Part shown: piece after piece, positions 8,590 to 17,813 of the stretch | Layout of the letters: the number at the start of each line of letters is the position of its first letter | How positions within the stretch are numbered: position 1 is the stretch's first letter | Program-made: the position numbers and the translations under genes | Assembly (NCBI GenBank): GCA_009845425.1 | Contig: VXZQ01000006.1 | Location: 124,001 to 188,000 of the forward strand | Direction of reading: 5' to 3' | Length of the DNA: 64,000 bases | Origin: Holophagales bacterium | GTDB lineage: Bacteria > Acidobacteriota > Thermoanaerobaculia > Multivoradales > Multivoraceae | Notes under the pieces: generated by a model | What the model saw: the letters and a program-made list of their open reading frames with translations, nothing else | Told to the model about the DNA's origin: nothing | Database searches by the model: none

Positions 8590-10059
8590 ATGAAGGGATC
8601 TGCACCGATCGGCTCGGCGGCTCGTGTCCGGATGGCTCGCTGCGTGACCGTTCTGGCGGTTGTTTTGGCGGCGGCGCCAGCCTGGAGCCAGGAGGAGGCC
8701 GAGCCCAGCGAACTCGACCGCGTTCTCGCCGCCCACTTCGAGGCGCGTGGCGGGCTGGAGCGCCTGCGCGCCGTCACCGGTGTACGCGGCGCGGCCACGA
8801 TGTCCATGCAGGGAATGGAGGCGTTGTTCACGGTGCTCCTGCGGGCGCCGAACCAGGTGCGGATGGACGGCGATTTCGGCGGCATGGCCCTGATTCGGGC
8901 CTTCGACGGCGAGCAGGCCTGGGCTCAGCAGCCGGGGGAGATGAAACCGGTTCTGCTCGAGGGAGACCTGGCGGCCGTCGCCGCCGCGGACGCCGACGTC
9001 AGCGTGCAGGGCCTGGTCGACCTCGAGGAGCGCGGCTACGACCTCGAACTCGCCGGCCGCGAGGAGATCGAGAGCGGCGAGGCCTGGAGACTCCTCGTCA
9101 CGGCGCCGAGTGGTGTCGTGCAGCAGGTCTTCATCGGGGTCGAGGACGGCCTGGAGAGGAAACGCGTGGCACAGGTAGATCTCGGCTTCGGCCTGCAGGA
9201 GACGGCCACCCTGTTCGAGGACTTCCGCGAGGTCGACGGCCTGATGATCGCCCACCGGCACACGATGATCAGTCCGATGGGGGAGATGCCGCTCCAGTTC
9301 GAGTCCTTCGAGATCAATCCGGAGATCGACCCCGACGTCTTCTTCATGCCGGGCCAGATGGCCGACGCCGCGCTCGGCCTGGACGACGTGCTGGCGCGCT
9401 ACGAAAGCGCCCGCGGCGGTTCCGCCGCCGAAGTGGAGACGCTGAGCGCGGTCGGCACTGCGGTCCTGCTCGGCTTCGAAGTGCCGATGAAGGCGGCATT
9501 CGCCCGCCCGAGTTCGTTCCGCATCGACATCGACTTGCAGGGACTGTCGATGGTTCTGGCCTACGACGGCGAGACGCCGTGGAACCTGTCGCCGATGCAG
9601 GGCGTCGTCGAGCCCACGCCGCTGTCCCAGGAGACGGTCAGTGCGGCGGAGCTGCTCGGCGAGTTTCTGTGGGGGCTGCTCGCGAGCAGGGAGGAGCGTG
9701 GTCTGGAGGTCTCGTTCGAGGGCATCGGGAAGGTCGAGCGCGACGAGACGTACCGGCTCGACATCGTGACGCCGGAGGGGGAGGAGCGGACGCTTCATCT
9801 GGGCGGCGAGGACTTCCTGGAGCGCCGGGTCGGCTTCGACGGGGCGCTGCTGGGGTCCACCGGCGAGATCGAGGTGACGCTCGGCGACTACATGGACGCC
9901 GGCGGGCTGATGGTGCCGGGGACGATCCGGATCGCGGTGGCGGGCCAGGTTGCCGCCGAGTTGAGGATCCGGGAGGCCGACACCAACGCGGACGTCGACC
10001 CTGCATCGTTTACCATGCCCGCTCCCGCCGACCCGGAGGCGCCGGGTCCGGCCGCCTAG
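8590..10059 (+). CDS. Secreted protein with two LolA-like domains
   Basis: A 489-residue exported protein. The signal peptide ends near AWSQ (residues 30-34). The rest is two related halves, about 40-260 and 265-489, each starting with the pattern LD-VLA-x-x-x-x-ARGG (LDRVLAAHFEARGG and LDDVLARYESARGG), and each reading like an outer-membrane lipoprotein-sorting (LolA/LolB) fold with FDGE or YDGE turns and a final PDVFFMP or PASFTMP strand. It probably binds a hydrophobic or lipid ligand in the periplasm. The start is ATG 8590 with GGAGG at 6 bases. It precedes the TonB-dependent receptor by 10 bases, which suggests joint function. Confidence 0.75.
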   Translation: MKGSAPIGSAARVRMARCVTVLAVVLAAAPAWSQEEAEPSELDRVLAAHFEARGGLERLRAVTGVRGAATMSMQGMEALFTVLLRAPNQVRMDGDFGGMALIRAFDGEQAWAQQPGEMKPVLLEGDLAAVAAADADVSVQGLVDLEERGYDLELAGREEIESGEAWRLLVTAPSGVVQQVFIGVEDGLERKRVAQVDLGFGLQETATLFEDFREVDGLMIAHRHTMISPMGEMPLQFESFEINPEIDPDVFFMPGQMADAALGLDDVLARYESARGGSAAEVETLSAVGTAVLLGFEVPMKAAFARPSSFRIDIDLQGLSMVLAYDGETPWNLSPMQGVVEPTPLSQETVSAAELLGEFLWGLLASREERGLEVSFEGIGKVERDETYRLDIVTPEGEERTLHLGGEDFLERRVGFDGALLGSTGEIEVTLGDYMDAGGLMVPGTIRIAVAGQVAAELRIREADTNADVDPASFTMPAPADPEAPGPAA

Positions 10060-10069
10060 GAGCTTGTGC

Positions 10070-12250
10070 ATGTCGAATCTGACTTCCGCCTCGATCACGC
10101 GAACATCGGCTCGCCTCGTGAGCGGCCGCTTCCTCCCCGCCTCCGCGTTCGCTCTGGCGGTTACCGCTTCGGCGGCGTTTGCTGCCGCGTCGGTGGCTGA
10201 CGACGCCGAGGGTACCGAGCCGGTCGAGGACCCCGCCCTGGCCGAGACGATCGTCGTCACCGCCTCCCGCGCCGAACAGGAACTGGGTCAGGTGACGTCC
10301 AGCGTGTCCGTGCTCTCCGGCGAGGAACTCCGGGCCAGCGCTTCCCTGGCGCTCGACGACACCATGCGCCGGGTGCCTGGTTTCAGCCTCTTCCGCCGCA
10401 ACAGCTCGATGGTCGCCCATCCGACCAGCCAGGGCGTCTCGCTTCGCGGCATCGGACCGAGCGGAGTCAGCCGCACCCTGGTGCTGCTCGACGGCCTTCC
10501 GCTCAACGATCCGTTCGGCGGCTGGATCTACTGGGGACGGGTCGGCCGCGAGAGCCTGGACCGGATCGAGGTCGTGCGCGGCGGCGGCTCGAGTCTCTGG
10601 GGCAACTCTGCCCTGGGTGGGGTGATCCACCTGGTCACGGCGACCCCGCCGGAATCGGGACCCGGGTTGAGCCTCTCGGCGCTGGCCGGCGACCACGGCG
10701 TGCTCTCGGGCGACGCCTGGTTCGGGCAGGGATTCGAGAGCGCTTCGTTGACCCTGTCGGCGAGGAGCTTCGACATGGACGGCTACCCGGTCGTGCGGGA
10801 TGACCAGCGCGGGCCGATCGACGTCGACGCGTTCTCCGAGCAGACCAGCGTCGGCGGCCGGCTGACGTTCTCTCCCGGCGAGTCGGTGCAGATTGCGATC
10901 GGCGGCGACAACCTCGCCGAAGACCGCGGCAACGGCACGCCGCTCACCGGCAACGACACGGACCTGACTTCGTTCCGCTTCAGCGCGGACGTGGTGAGCG
11001 GCCGGGGCGATACCTGGACGGTCCGCGGCTTCACCCACGAGCAGGAGTTCGCCAGCCGGTTCAGCGCCCAGCAGGTCGACCGGTCGTCCGAACGGCCGGC
11101 CCTCGACCAGTTCCTGGTCGACTCCGAGGCCACTGGCCTCGGTGCGCAGTGGGAGGGCGAAGTCGGATCCGGCCTGTGGGTCGCCGGCGCCGAGTGGCGC
11201 AGCGTCGACGGTGCGACGAACGAGGACTTCTTCTACACGACGCAGTTCAACCGGCGCCGCATGGCCGGCGGCGACCAGTCGATTACCGGCGCGTACGTCC
11301 AGCGACGGGCCGACTTCGGCGATCGCCTGACGCTCGAACTCGGAGCTCGCATTGACCGTTGGCAGACGGGATCCGGCAGCCGGCTGGAGATCAACAAGGC
11401 CGACGGCTCGATTCGCCGCGATGACATGTTCGAGGACCGGGAAGAGACGGCGGCGTCGCCGCGGATCGGCTTCCTCTACGCCCTCGACCTGGGCTGGAGC
11501 CTGCGCGGTTCGGTGTACGGGTCGTTCCGGGCGCCGACCGTCAACGAGCTGTACCGGCCCTTCCGGGTTCGCAACGACATCACGGAGGCGAACGAGGCGC
11601 TCGAGCCGGAGCGGCTCTCCGGAATCGAGTTCGGCGCCGTGCGCTACCAGGGCGGTTCCAGGCTGTCGCTGAACGCCTTCCTCAACAGGGTCGAGAACCC
11701 GATCGCCAACGTGACGCTCGCGTCGATCGCGAGCAGCCGGTTCTTCCGGCCCTGCGGCTTCGTGCCCGGCGGCGGATCCTGCCGGCAACGGCTCAACCTG
11801 GACCGGACCCGCATTCAGGGTCTCGAGGCGGAACTCCGCCAGCGGCTCGGCGACGACTGGCGGCTCGACGTGTCCTATCTCTATAGCAACGCCGAGGTCG
11901 ACAGCGCGGCCGACTTCCCGGAACTCGAGGGGAAGCGGCTGGCGCAGACGCCCGAGCAGTCGGCGAGCTTCGGCCTCGAGTACTCGAATCCCGACGTGCT
12001 TCAGGCCCGCCTGGGACTCCGCTTCGTCGGCGAGCAGTACGAGGACGATCTGAGCACGAGGCCGTTGTCCAGTTTCGCCGTCGTGGACCTGAGCGCCGCC
12101 CGTGCGCTCAGTGACCGTTGGCATGTCTTCGCCGGTCTCGAGAACCTGCTCGACGAGGAAGTGCAGGTCGGTATCTCCGGTACCGGGCTGGTCACGATCG
12201 GCGCCCCCCGCATGGTGCATGTCGGAGTGCGCCACGTTCTGAACCCCTGA
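10070..12250 (+). CDS. TonB-dependent outer-membrane receptor
   Basis: A 726-residue beta-barrel receptor for energised uptake of a scarce ligand such as a siderophore or cobalamin. After a signal sequence (cleavage near AFAA) it has a TonB-box-like ETIVVTASR, then a plug domain with MRRVPGFSL, VSLRGIGPSGVSRTLVLLDGLPLN and IEVVRGGGSSLWGNSALGG. The barrel ends with an aromatic-poor strand and VGVRHVLNP. The length fits BtuB/FepA-type receptors. The start at ATG 10070 has GGAG at 7 bases. Regulation and ligand cannot be read from the sequence; the window carries a TonB gene at 52627-53352. Confidence 0.93.
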   Translation: MSNLTSASITRTSARLVSGRFLPASAFALAVTASAAFAAASVADDAEGTEPVEDPALAETIVVTASRAEQELGQVTSSVSVLSGEELRASASLALDDTMRRVPGFSLFRRNSSMVAHPTSQGVSLRGIGPSGVSRTLVLLDGLPLNDPFGGWIYWGRVGRESLDRIEVVRGGGSSLWGNSALGGVIHLVTATPPESGPGLSLSALAGDHGVLSGDAWFGQGFESASLTLSARSFDMDGYPVVRDDQRGPIDVDAFSEQTSVGGRLTFSPGESVQIAIGGDNLAEDRGNGTPLTGNDTDLTSFRFSADVVSGRGDTWTVRGFTHEQEFASRFSAQQVDRSSERPALDQFLVDSEATGLGAQWEGEVGSGLWVAGAEWRSVDGATNEDFFYTTQFNRRRMAGGDQSITGAYVQRRADFGDRLTLELGARIDRWQTGSGSRLEINKADGSIRRDDMFEDREETAASPRIGFLYALDLGWSLRGSVYGSFRAPTVNELYRPFRVRNDITEANEALEPERLSGIEFGAVRYQGGSRLSLNAFLNRVENPIANVTLASIASSRFFRPCGFVPGGGSCRQRLNLDRTRIQGLEAELRQRLGDDWRLDVSYLYSNAEVDSAADFPELEGKRLAQTPEQSASFGLEYSNPDVLQARLGLRFVGEQYEDDLSTRPLSSFAVVDLSAARALSDRWHVFAGLENLLDEEVQVGISGTGLVTIGAPRMVHVGVRHVLNP

Positions 12251-12266
12251 ACCGAAAGGGGCAGCT

Positions 12267-14012
12267 TTGGCGAAGCGAGTCACAGCCGAGACCCTCTCCC
12301 GCCGCCAGCGGGAGATCTCGGTATCGGAGTTCTTCGCCAAGAACCGGCACCTGCTCGGCTTCGATTCGCTCCGCAAGGCCCTCCTGACGACCGTCAAGGA
12401 GGCGGTGGATAACTCTCTCGACGCCTGCGAGGAGGCGGGCATCCTGCCCGAGATCCGGGTCGAGCTCGAAGCGGCCGAAGGAAACAACCGGTACGTCGTG
12501 CGTGTGACCGACAACGGCCCGGGGATCGTCGAAACGCAGGCGCCGCGGATCTTCGGGCAACTGCTCTACGGGTCGAAGTTCCACAGCCTGAAGCAGAGCC
12601 GCGGCCAGCAGGGGATCGGCATCTCGGCGGCTGCGATGTACGGCCAGTTGACGACCGGCAAGCCGGTGTCGATCGTTTCGCGCACCGGCCCCCGTTCGCC
12701 CGCCTATGCGATGCAGGTCGTCATCGACACGAACACGAACAAGCCGAAGGCGGTCGGGAAGAAGAAGCTCGACGACTGGGATCTCGATCACGGCACCCGG
12801 GTCGAGCTGGAACTCGAGGCGCAGTACATGAAGGGCCGCCAGTCGGTCGAGGAGTTCCTGCACCAGGTGGCCGTGGCGAACCCCCACGCAACGTTGCACT
12901 ACAGGGATCCGCACGGCGAAGAAACGGACTACGTCCGGGGCGTCCAGTCGAACCCGGCGGCGCCGAGCGAGATCAAGCCGCATCCGCACGGCGTCGAACT
13001 CGGCGTGCTGATGAAGATGCTGCAATCGACCCAGCACGCGACGATCAGCCAGTGCCTGTCCCGGGACTTCAGCCGGGTGTCGCCGCAGATGGCGGTGGGG
13101 CTCGCGAAACGGGCCGGGATCGATCCGAAGGCGCGTCCGAACACGGTCGTGCGCAAGGCCGCCGACCAGCTCTACCAGGCGCTGAACGACTCCGCGACCC
13201 GCATCCGGCCACCGTCGACAGACTGCCTGTCGCCGATCGGCGTGCAGGAGCTGCTGGCCGGGCTGACCAGGGGCATTCGGGCGGAGTTCTATGGCGTCGA
13301 GACGCGCCGGCCGGCGGTTTACCGCGGCAATCCGTTCCAGGTCGAGGTCGGCCTGGCCTGGGGCGGCGACCTGCCCGCCGACGACCTGGCCAAGGTGCTC
13401 CGGTTCGCGAACCGCGTTCCGCTGCAGTACCTTGCCGGCTCCTGCTGCATCACCAAGGCCGTGATGGACGTCTCCTGGCGCAACTACGGCTTGACCCAGT
13501 CGCGCGGCGCGCTGCCGTCGGGTCCGCTGATCGTGCTGGTCCATCTCGCCTCGGTGTGGGTTCCCTTCAGCTCCGAGAGCAAGGTCGCGGTGGCGGACTA
13601 CGACGAGATCCGCAAGGAGATCAAGCTCGCCGTGCAGACCTGTGGGCGCCGGCTCGGCCAGTACGTCAAGCGCAAGGCCCGGGCCAAGAGCGAGGCGCGC
13701 CGCCGGGAGGTGTTCAACCTCTACATCGAGGAGGTCGTCAACTCGGTGGAGGCGATCACCGGCAAGGACCAGAAGCTGTTCCGCGACCGACTGCTCGCGA
13801 TCAGCCGAAAGAAGACGGAGCTGGCGGGGATGCTCGAGGAGCAGGAGGCCTCCAGCGACGAGCTGGAAGCCTGCGAGAACGTCCTCGTCGTCGACCCGAA
13901 CGCGGAACCGCCTGTTGCCGAAGACGCCGAAGCGGTGGCCGCCGAGCATTTGCCGCCGCCGCTTCCCGCGGAGGCCGAGCGTGATCCCGGGTCGCAGCTG
14001 GAGCTGGTATGA
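12267..14012 (+). CDS. top6B: DNA topoisomerase VI subunit B
   Basis: The 581-residue ATPase subunit of type IIB topoisomerase, which with subunit A relaxes and decatenates DNA by passing one duplex through a double-strand break. The GHKL fold is clear: N-box EAVDNSLDAC (45-54), DNGPGI (82-87) and the glycine-rich SRGQQGIGIS (111-120). A middle H2TH region and transducer domain follow, with a conserved Lys-bearing region near SRGALPSGP. The C-terminus ends in an acidic Pro-rich tail. The start is TTG with AAAGGGG upstream. It overlaps top6A by ATGA. Topoisomerase VI is mainly archaeal and patchy in bacteria. Confidence 0.95.
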   Translation: MAKRVTAETLSRRQREISVSEFFAKNRHLLGFDSLRKALLTTVKEAVDNSLDACEEAGILPEIRVELEAAEGNNRYVVRVTDNGPGIVETQAPRIFGQLLYGSKFHSLKQSRGQQGIGISAAAMYGQLTTGKPVSIVSRTGPRSPAYAMQVVIDTNTNKPKAVGKKKLDDWDLDHGTRVELELEAQYMKGRQSVEEFLHQVAVANPHATLHYRDPHGEETDYVRGVQSNPAAPSEIKPHPHGVELGVLMKMLQSTQHATISQCLSRDFSRVSPQMAVGLAKRAGIDPKARPNTVVRKAADQLYQALNDSATRIRPPSTDCLSPIGVQELLAGLTRGIRAEFYGVETRRPAVYRGNPFQVEVGLAWGGDLPADDLAKVLRFANRVPLQYLAGSCCITKAVMDVSWRNYGLTQSRGALPSGPLIVLVHLASVWVPFSSESKVAVADYDEIRKEIKLAVQTCGRRLGQYVKRKARAKSEARRREVFNLYIEEVVNSVEAITGKDQKLFRDRLLAISRKKTELAGMLEEQEASSDELEACENVLVVDPNAEPPVAEDAEAVAAEHLPPPLPAEAERDPGSQLELV

Positions 14013-15118
14013 CGTCTGACCGGCTCAAGATCCCGGCCAGCCTCGACGCGAAGGCCAAGATCGAGTTCCTGGCGAAGAAGACGATCGCGATGGCTCGCCG
14101 CGAAGTCGACCCCTACGTCGACATCCCGTCGCGGACGCTCTCGAACGTCACGTTCTCGAAGCGCAGGAAGATCATCGAGATGGGCGACGCGACCCAGCGT
14201 CGCTCGCTGTTCAACCTGAACCAGGCCCGCAAGTACATGCAGACGCTCCTGGTTGCCCGCGGCTGCACCCAGCTCCTGGACGAGCAGAAGACGACCAGCA
14301 TCCGCGACCTCTACTACATGAGCAAGCACACCCTGGCCGACGGCAAGGAGAACACCTTCGATGGCCAGGAGGAATCGGACCCGATCATCGAGGACCTGGA
14401 GGTCACCCTGGGCGCCCTGCGCGAGGAACTCCACCTGTTCGCGGCCAAGCGCGGCTCGGTCGTCGGCCCGTTGACGCTGGTCGACGCCGGCGACGTGATC
14501 GACCTGTCCCGTATGGGCTCAGGGGGATGGTCGGTTCCCGGGATCGTCGAGCCGGAGACGATCCGCTTCGTCGGCCACGGCGCCAAGTTCATCCTGCTGG
14601 TGGAGAAGGAAGCGGTCTGGGCGCGGCTCAACGAGGACAAGTTCTGGAAGCGGCACAACTGCATCCTCGTTACTGGCCAGGGACAGCCGCCGCGGGGGGT
14701 GCGGCGTCTCCTCTACCGCATGGTCCACGAGCTGGAGCTTCCGCTCTACGTCTTCGTCGACAACGACCCCTGGGGCTACTACATCCACTCCGTGGTCAAG
14801 CAGGGCTCGATCGGCCTTGCCTTCGAGTCAAAGCGCATGGCCGTGCCCAAGGCACGCTTCATCGGTCTTTCCAGCTTCGATCCCGTCGCCTACGACCTCT
14901 CCGAAGACGTCAGCATCCGATTGAACGACCAGGACCGTTCCCGCGCGAAGGAGATCCTGAACTACGAGTGGTTCAAGGCGAAGCCCTGGCAGAAGGAGAT
15001 CAAGAACATGCTCAGCGCCGGCGTGAAGTGGGAACTCGAAGCCCTCTCCAGCAAGGGTCTCTCCTTCGTCACCGAGGAGTTCCTGCCGAAGAAGATCGCC
15101 GACCGCGACTGGATCTAG
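14009..15118 (+). CDS. top6A: DNA topoisomerase VI subunit A (Spo11 family)
   Basis: The 369-residue DNA-cleaving subunit. The winged-helix part holds TSIRDLYYMSKHTL with the likely catalytic Tyr103 that forms the 5'-phosphotyrosyl link. The Toprim domain has the metal residues in LLVEKEAVW (198-204) and VFVDNDPWGYYI (249-259, Asp251 and Asp253). The length and motif order match archaeal Top6A. The ATG overlaps the top6B stop, so subunits should be made in equal amounts. It ends 7 bases from the convergent DUF1214 gene. No gyrase or topo IV gene is in the window. Confidence 0.95.
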   Translation: MTSDRLKIPASLDAKAKIEFLAKKTIAMARREVDPYVDIPSRTLSNVTFSKRRKIIEMGDATQRRSLFNLNQARKYMQTLLVARGCTQLLDEQKTTSIRDLYYMSKHTLADGKENTFDGQEESDPIIEDLEVTLGALREELHLFAAKRGSVVGPLTLVDAGDVIDLSRMGSGGWSVPGIVEPETIRFVGHGAKFILLVEKEAVWARLNEDKFWKRHNCILVTGQGQPPRGVRRLLYRMVHELELPLYVFVDNDPWGYYIHSVVKQGSIGLAFESKRMAVPKARFIGLSSFDPVAYDLSEDVSIRLNDQDRSRAKEILNYEWFKAKPWQKEIKNMLSAGVKWELEALSSKGLSFVTEEFLPKKIADRDWI

Positions 15119-15125
15119 CGCCTCC

Positions 15126-16190
15126 TTACCACTCGCCCAACTCGACCTCCGGCGTCTCCGGCAACTCCTCGGCCAGCAGCCAGCGGGCGAAGAGAACGCC
15201 CTCGTTGTAGCCGGCGGTGCTGATCCAGTTCTTCGGTGCCTCGCGGTGGCTCAGGTAGACGACGTAGCTGCCGTCCGGCTCAGGTACCGCGGTCTGCTTG
15301 TTGACGCACACCGGGAAGTCCTCGTAGTTCATCGACTGCATCAGGTAATTCCACGTCTGGAGGCCCCAGTAGCACGCTTCCGGTGACCGGAAACGCACCT
15401 TCAGGTATTCGTTCTCCTGCAGCCGGAAGCGACAGAAGCAGTAGATGTTGTCGACCGTCCCCCAGCCGCCCTGCTCCGGGTCGAACTCCCACGGATCGCA
15501 GAACTCGTTGAACGGCAGGTGGACCGGCAGCGGGGCGATCCAGGTCGTGCACATGAAGAACATCGCCATGCTGCGGATGCGCCGCGCCAGTTCTGCGTCG
15601 TCCAGCGGCGGCGCGGGCGGCTGCGGTGAGGCGTTCTCGATGCTGAGGATGCTCTCTTTCGATGACGCGCGGTCGAGGAAGTACTCGCGAGTGAAGAGCG
15701 ACACCGAGTCGGGCTCGATCCGGAACTCGTTCGGACCCTGCGGATCGGGCGTCAGCTTGATCTCGAACGATCCGTCGTCCTCGAACGCGATGTCGCGGTG
15801 GTTGACGTTGAGGGTGACCCGGTCCGCCAGTTCGCCGTTGGGATCGCCGCCGTAGAGGCAGAAGCTCAGGTAGCAACTGCCGAAGTGTCGCCCGCGGATG
15901 ACGTACTCCTGGTCTCCCCGGACCTGGGAGAAGTAGTAGACCGAGTCCACGTTGTCACCGTAGAGCTTGCGGGTTCCCTCCGTGAGCCGCACGAGCCGGG
16001 GCCGCAAGGGGTCGTTGTGGAGGTAGAAGTCGACGGTTATCTGCATCAGGTGGAACAGGTGCTGGTAGCCGTCCACGTGGCCCTGGTGGTCGAGTTCCTT
16101 CTCGGGGTCGAGGAACGTCTGCTCCGCGTTGCGGATCACGTCCAGAAACTCGTGCAGCGCCTGTCGGCTCTCGAAGTCGGGTTCGCTCAT
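15126..16190 (-). CDS. DUF1214-domain protein
   Basis: A 354-residue soluble protein with no signal peptide. The C-terminal third reads as DUF1214: YWGLQTWNYLMQS, then VYLSHREAPKNWISTAGYNEGVLFARWLLAEE. The centre has DGSFEIKLTPD and an RIEPDSVSLFTREYF block. The family has no proven activity; members often sit in lipid or steroid degradation clusters. It lies 16 bases after the sulfotransferase gene, with a GGAG before its ATG, and is the last gene of a minus-strand run that also holds an SCP2 protein, in line with lipid metabolism. Confidence 0.82.
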   Translation of the reverse strand: MSEPDFESRQALHEFLDVIRNAEQTFLDPEKELDHQGHVDGYQHLFHLMQITVDFYLHNDPLRPRLVRLTEGTRKLYGDNVDSVYYFSQVRGDQEYVIRGRHFGSCYLSFCLYGGDPNGELADRVTLNVNHRDIAFEDDGSFEIKLTPDPQGPNEFRIEPDSVSLFTREYFLDRASSKESILSIENASPQPPAPPLDDAELARRIRSMAMFFMCTTWIAPLPVHLPFNEFCDPWEFDPEQGGWGTVDNIYCFCRFRLQENEYLKVRFRSPEACYWGLQTWNYLMQSMNYEDFPVCVNKQTAVPEPDGSYVVYLSHREAPKNWISTAGYNEGVLFARWLLAEELPETPEVELGEW

Positions 16191-16206
16191 CTCAGTGTCT
16201 CCAGGC

Positions 16207-17448
16207 TCATCTCCGGGTTTCCAGAAAGGCGAGATAGTGGGCGTACTCGTTCTCGATCTCGGCCCGTGTCGTGCCCATCTGGTCCAGCGAGTACTCGTGG
16301 ACGCCGTGCTTTCCCCGGCGCTCCTGCTGGAGGAATTGCTCCATGCGGCGCCGGTCCTCCGGCCGGAGGTCCCATCCGAAGCGGGCGTAGATCGCGTCGA
16401 CGACCGACATCTGGTCCTTGACGAAGTCGTCGAAGAACACGTCGACCATCTGTTCCTCGCGGTCGAGCTCCCGGCGGTCGTGCAGGAACCGGGCGAAGTA
16501 GTCGGCCCAGGTCAGGAGTTGCTCCCGCGCGGTTCGCGGCGTGTCCTCGTGGTCCGAGTAGAACGACCGCATCGACGACATCAGGCTCCCGACCGAGGGT
16601 ACGACGTCGGCCGGGTGGCGATGGGTGACAATGATCCGGGCATCCGGATAGACCTCGAAGAGAGCCCGCAGCCGCATCAGGTGGACGGGTGACTTCATCA
16701 GCCAGCGACGGGAGGGAACGCCGCCCGACTGGAGGAACTGCAGGAACCGCCGGTGCCAGCGCAGGTTCTGCGCCTGGTCGGCCTTCGCGAACCAGTCGAG
16801 GTACTCGGGCAGCCAGGCCATGGCGACGTACTGGAAGCTCGTGAAGTTGAGTGCCGTGATGCCGATGCATTCCTGCGGCGAGTCGGCGGTCATGTAGTGC
16901 TTGCGACGGAAGTCGGGCACGAGCCGGAAGATCTGGTCGAACTCCTTGCGCACAGTCTTGATCCGCTCGTTGTCCCGGTAGTCGTCCGGATTCGGCGCCG
17001 GGTGGGGCAGGAGGCACTCCCAGGACAGGGGCGCCCGGTGGTTCCGGTCCAGGTGCAGCAGGGCATGGAGGATCGTCGTCCCGCTCCGGGGCATGCCGAC
17101 GATGAAGACCGGCGCCCGGACCTGTTCGTCGCCGATCTCGGGGTGTTCCGAGAGCGCTCGCTCGACCCGGGACCGCGAGTCGGCCGAACGCTGCACGGTG
17201 CCGCGCGCGGCCAGCCGACCGAACGTGCTCAGCCGCGCGTGCGTCTCGAGCCCGTGCACGAGGCGCTCGACCCCCTCCAGGAACATCGGGTCGCGCACCT
17301 CGAACCCGCTGGCCCGACGCGCGTTCTCCAGAATCCGCTCGGGCGTCAGCCTGAAGGGCGTCAGTCCGCAGCGGTCGGCAACCGCTCCGACACGGTTGAC
17401 GGCCCTGAGCGCGACCGGCTGCCGGATCCGGATCGACGGGTTCGCCAA
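16207..17448 (-). CDS. Sulfotransferase family protein
   Basis: A 413-residue PAPS-dependent sulfotransferase-type enzyme, which would move a sulfuryl group to a small molecule or carbohydrate. The 5'-phosphosulfate loop is FIVGMPRSGTTILHALL (116-130), and the 3'-phosphate region is ARIIVTHRHPADVVPSVGSL. An N-terminal extension of about 110 residues precedes the fold. The start is TTG at 17448, 2 bases after the SCP2 gene's stop, so the two are co-transcribed. No PAPS-making genes are nearby. A second, shorter sulfotransferase lies at 39506-40114. Confidence 0.88.
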   Translation of the reverse strand: MANPSIRIRQPVALRAVNRVGAVADRCGLTPFRLTPERILENARRASGFEVRDPMFLEGVERLVHGLETHARLSTFGRLAARGTVQRSADSRSRVERALSEHPEIGDEQVRAPVFIVGMPRSGTTILHALLHLDRNHRAPLSWECLLPHPAPNPDDYRDNERIKTVRKEFDQIFRLVPDFRRKHYMTADSPQECIGITALNFTSFQYVAMAWLPEYLDWFAKADQAQNLRWHRRFLQFLQSGGVPSRRWLMKSPVHLMRLRALFEVYPDARIIVTHRHPADVVPSVGSLMSSMRSFYSDHEDTPRTAREQLLTWADYFARFLHDRRELDREEQMVDVFFDDFVKDQMSVVDAIYARFGWDLRPEDRRRMEQFLQQERRGKHGVHEYSLDQMGTTRAEIENEYAHYLAFLETRR

Positions 17449-17450
17449 GC

Positions 17451-17753
17451 TCAGGTCAGCTTCTTCAGCTTCGCGGCAATCGACATGTCGCCCTTGACCT
17501 TGATCTTGCCCGAGGCGACGGCCATGAACGGCTTGATCTCCTTGCGCTGCAGCTTGCCGAACGTGTCGATCGACATCCGCACCGTGCAGTCCGTCTCGAC
17601 CTCCTGTCCCGACACCTTCGAGACGACGTTCGCCTCGCCCGTCCCGTCGATCAGCATCTGCTCGTCGTCCAGCAGGAAGAGCAGCCTCTTCCCAAGGGGA
17701 TCGATACCCCCCGCCTTCACCGTCATGTCGGCAACGAACTCATCGATCGTCAT
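17451..17753 (-). CDS. SCP2 sterol-carrier domain protein
   Basis: A 100-residue stand-alone SCP2 domain, which binds fatty acyl chains or sterols in a hydrophobic tunnel. Typical features are LLFLLDDEQMLIDG, CTVRMSIDTFGKLQRKEIKPFMAVASGKIKVKGDM and a Lys-rich end (AAKLKKLT). I chose ATG 17753, with AGGAG 6 bases upstream; an in-frame GTG at 17810 would add 19 unlikely residues. Placed between a serine hydrolase and a sulfotransferase, it suggests a lipid or sterol-like substrate for this run of genes. Confidence 0.9.
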   Translation of the reverse strand: MTIDEFVADMTVKAGGIDPLGKRLLFLLDDEQMLIDGTGEANVVSKVSGQEVETDCTVRMSIDTFGKLQRKEIKPFMAVASGKIKVKGDMSIAAKLKKLT

Positions 17754-17813
17754 CACAAGCTCCTGGTCGTCGGAATCCGCGAACCCTAACCCAGGCTGAG
17801 CCGCGGTCACCAG

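Noticed and set aside
8328-8885. Upstream in-frame extension of the DUF898 protein
   Set aside because: The added 186 residues are basic, low-complexity and cross the divergent gap and the LolA-like gene; the family starts near ATG 8327.
8509-10260. 583-codon minus-strand frame opposite the LolA-like gene
   Set aside because: No recognisable domain or signal; its start and end fall in unrelated neighbours.
10010-12514. 834-codon minus-strand frame over the TonB receptor
   Set aside because: It is opposite an unmistakable receptor gene and spans its junctions; shadow of GC-biased third positions.
12192-13949. Long minus-strand frame opposite top6B
   Set aside because: No family similarity, composition of a shadow; top6B has clear GHKL motifs.
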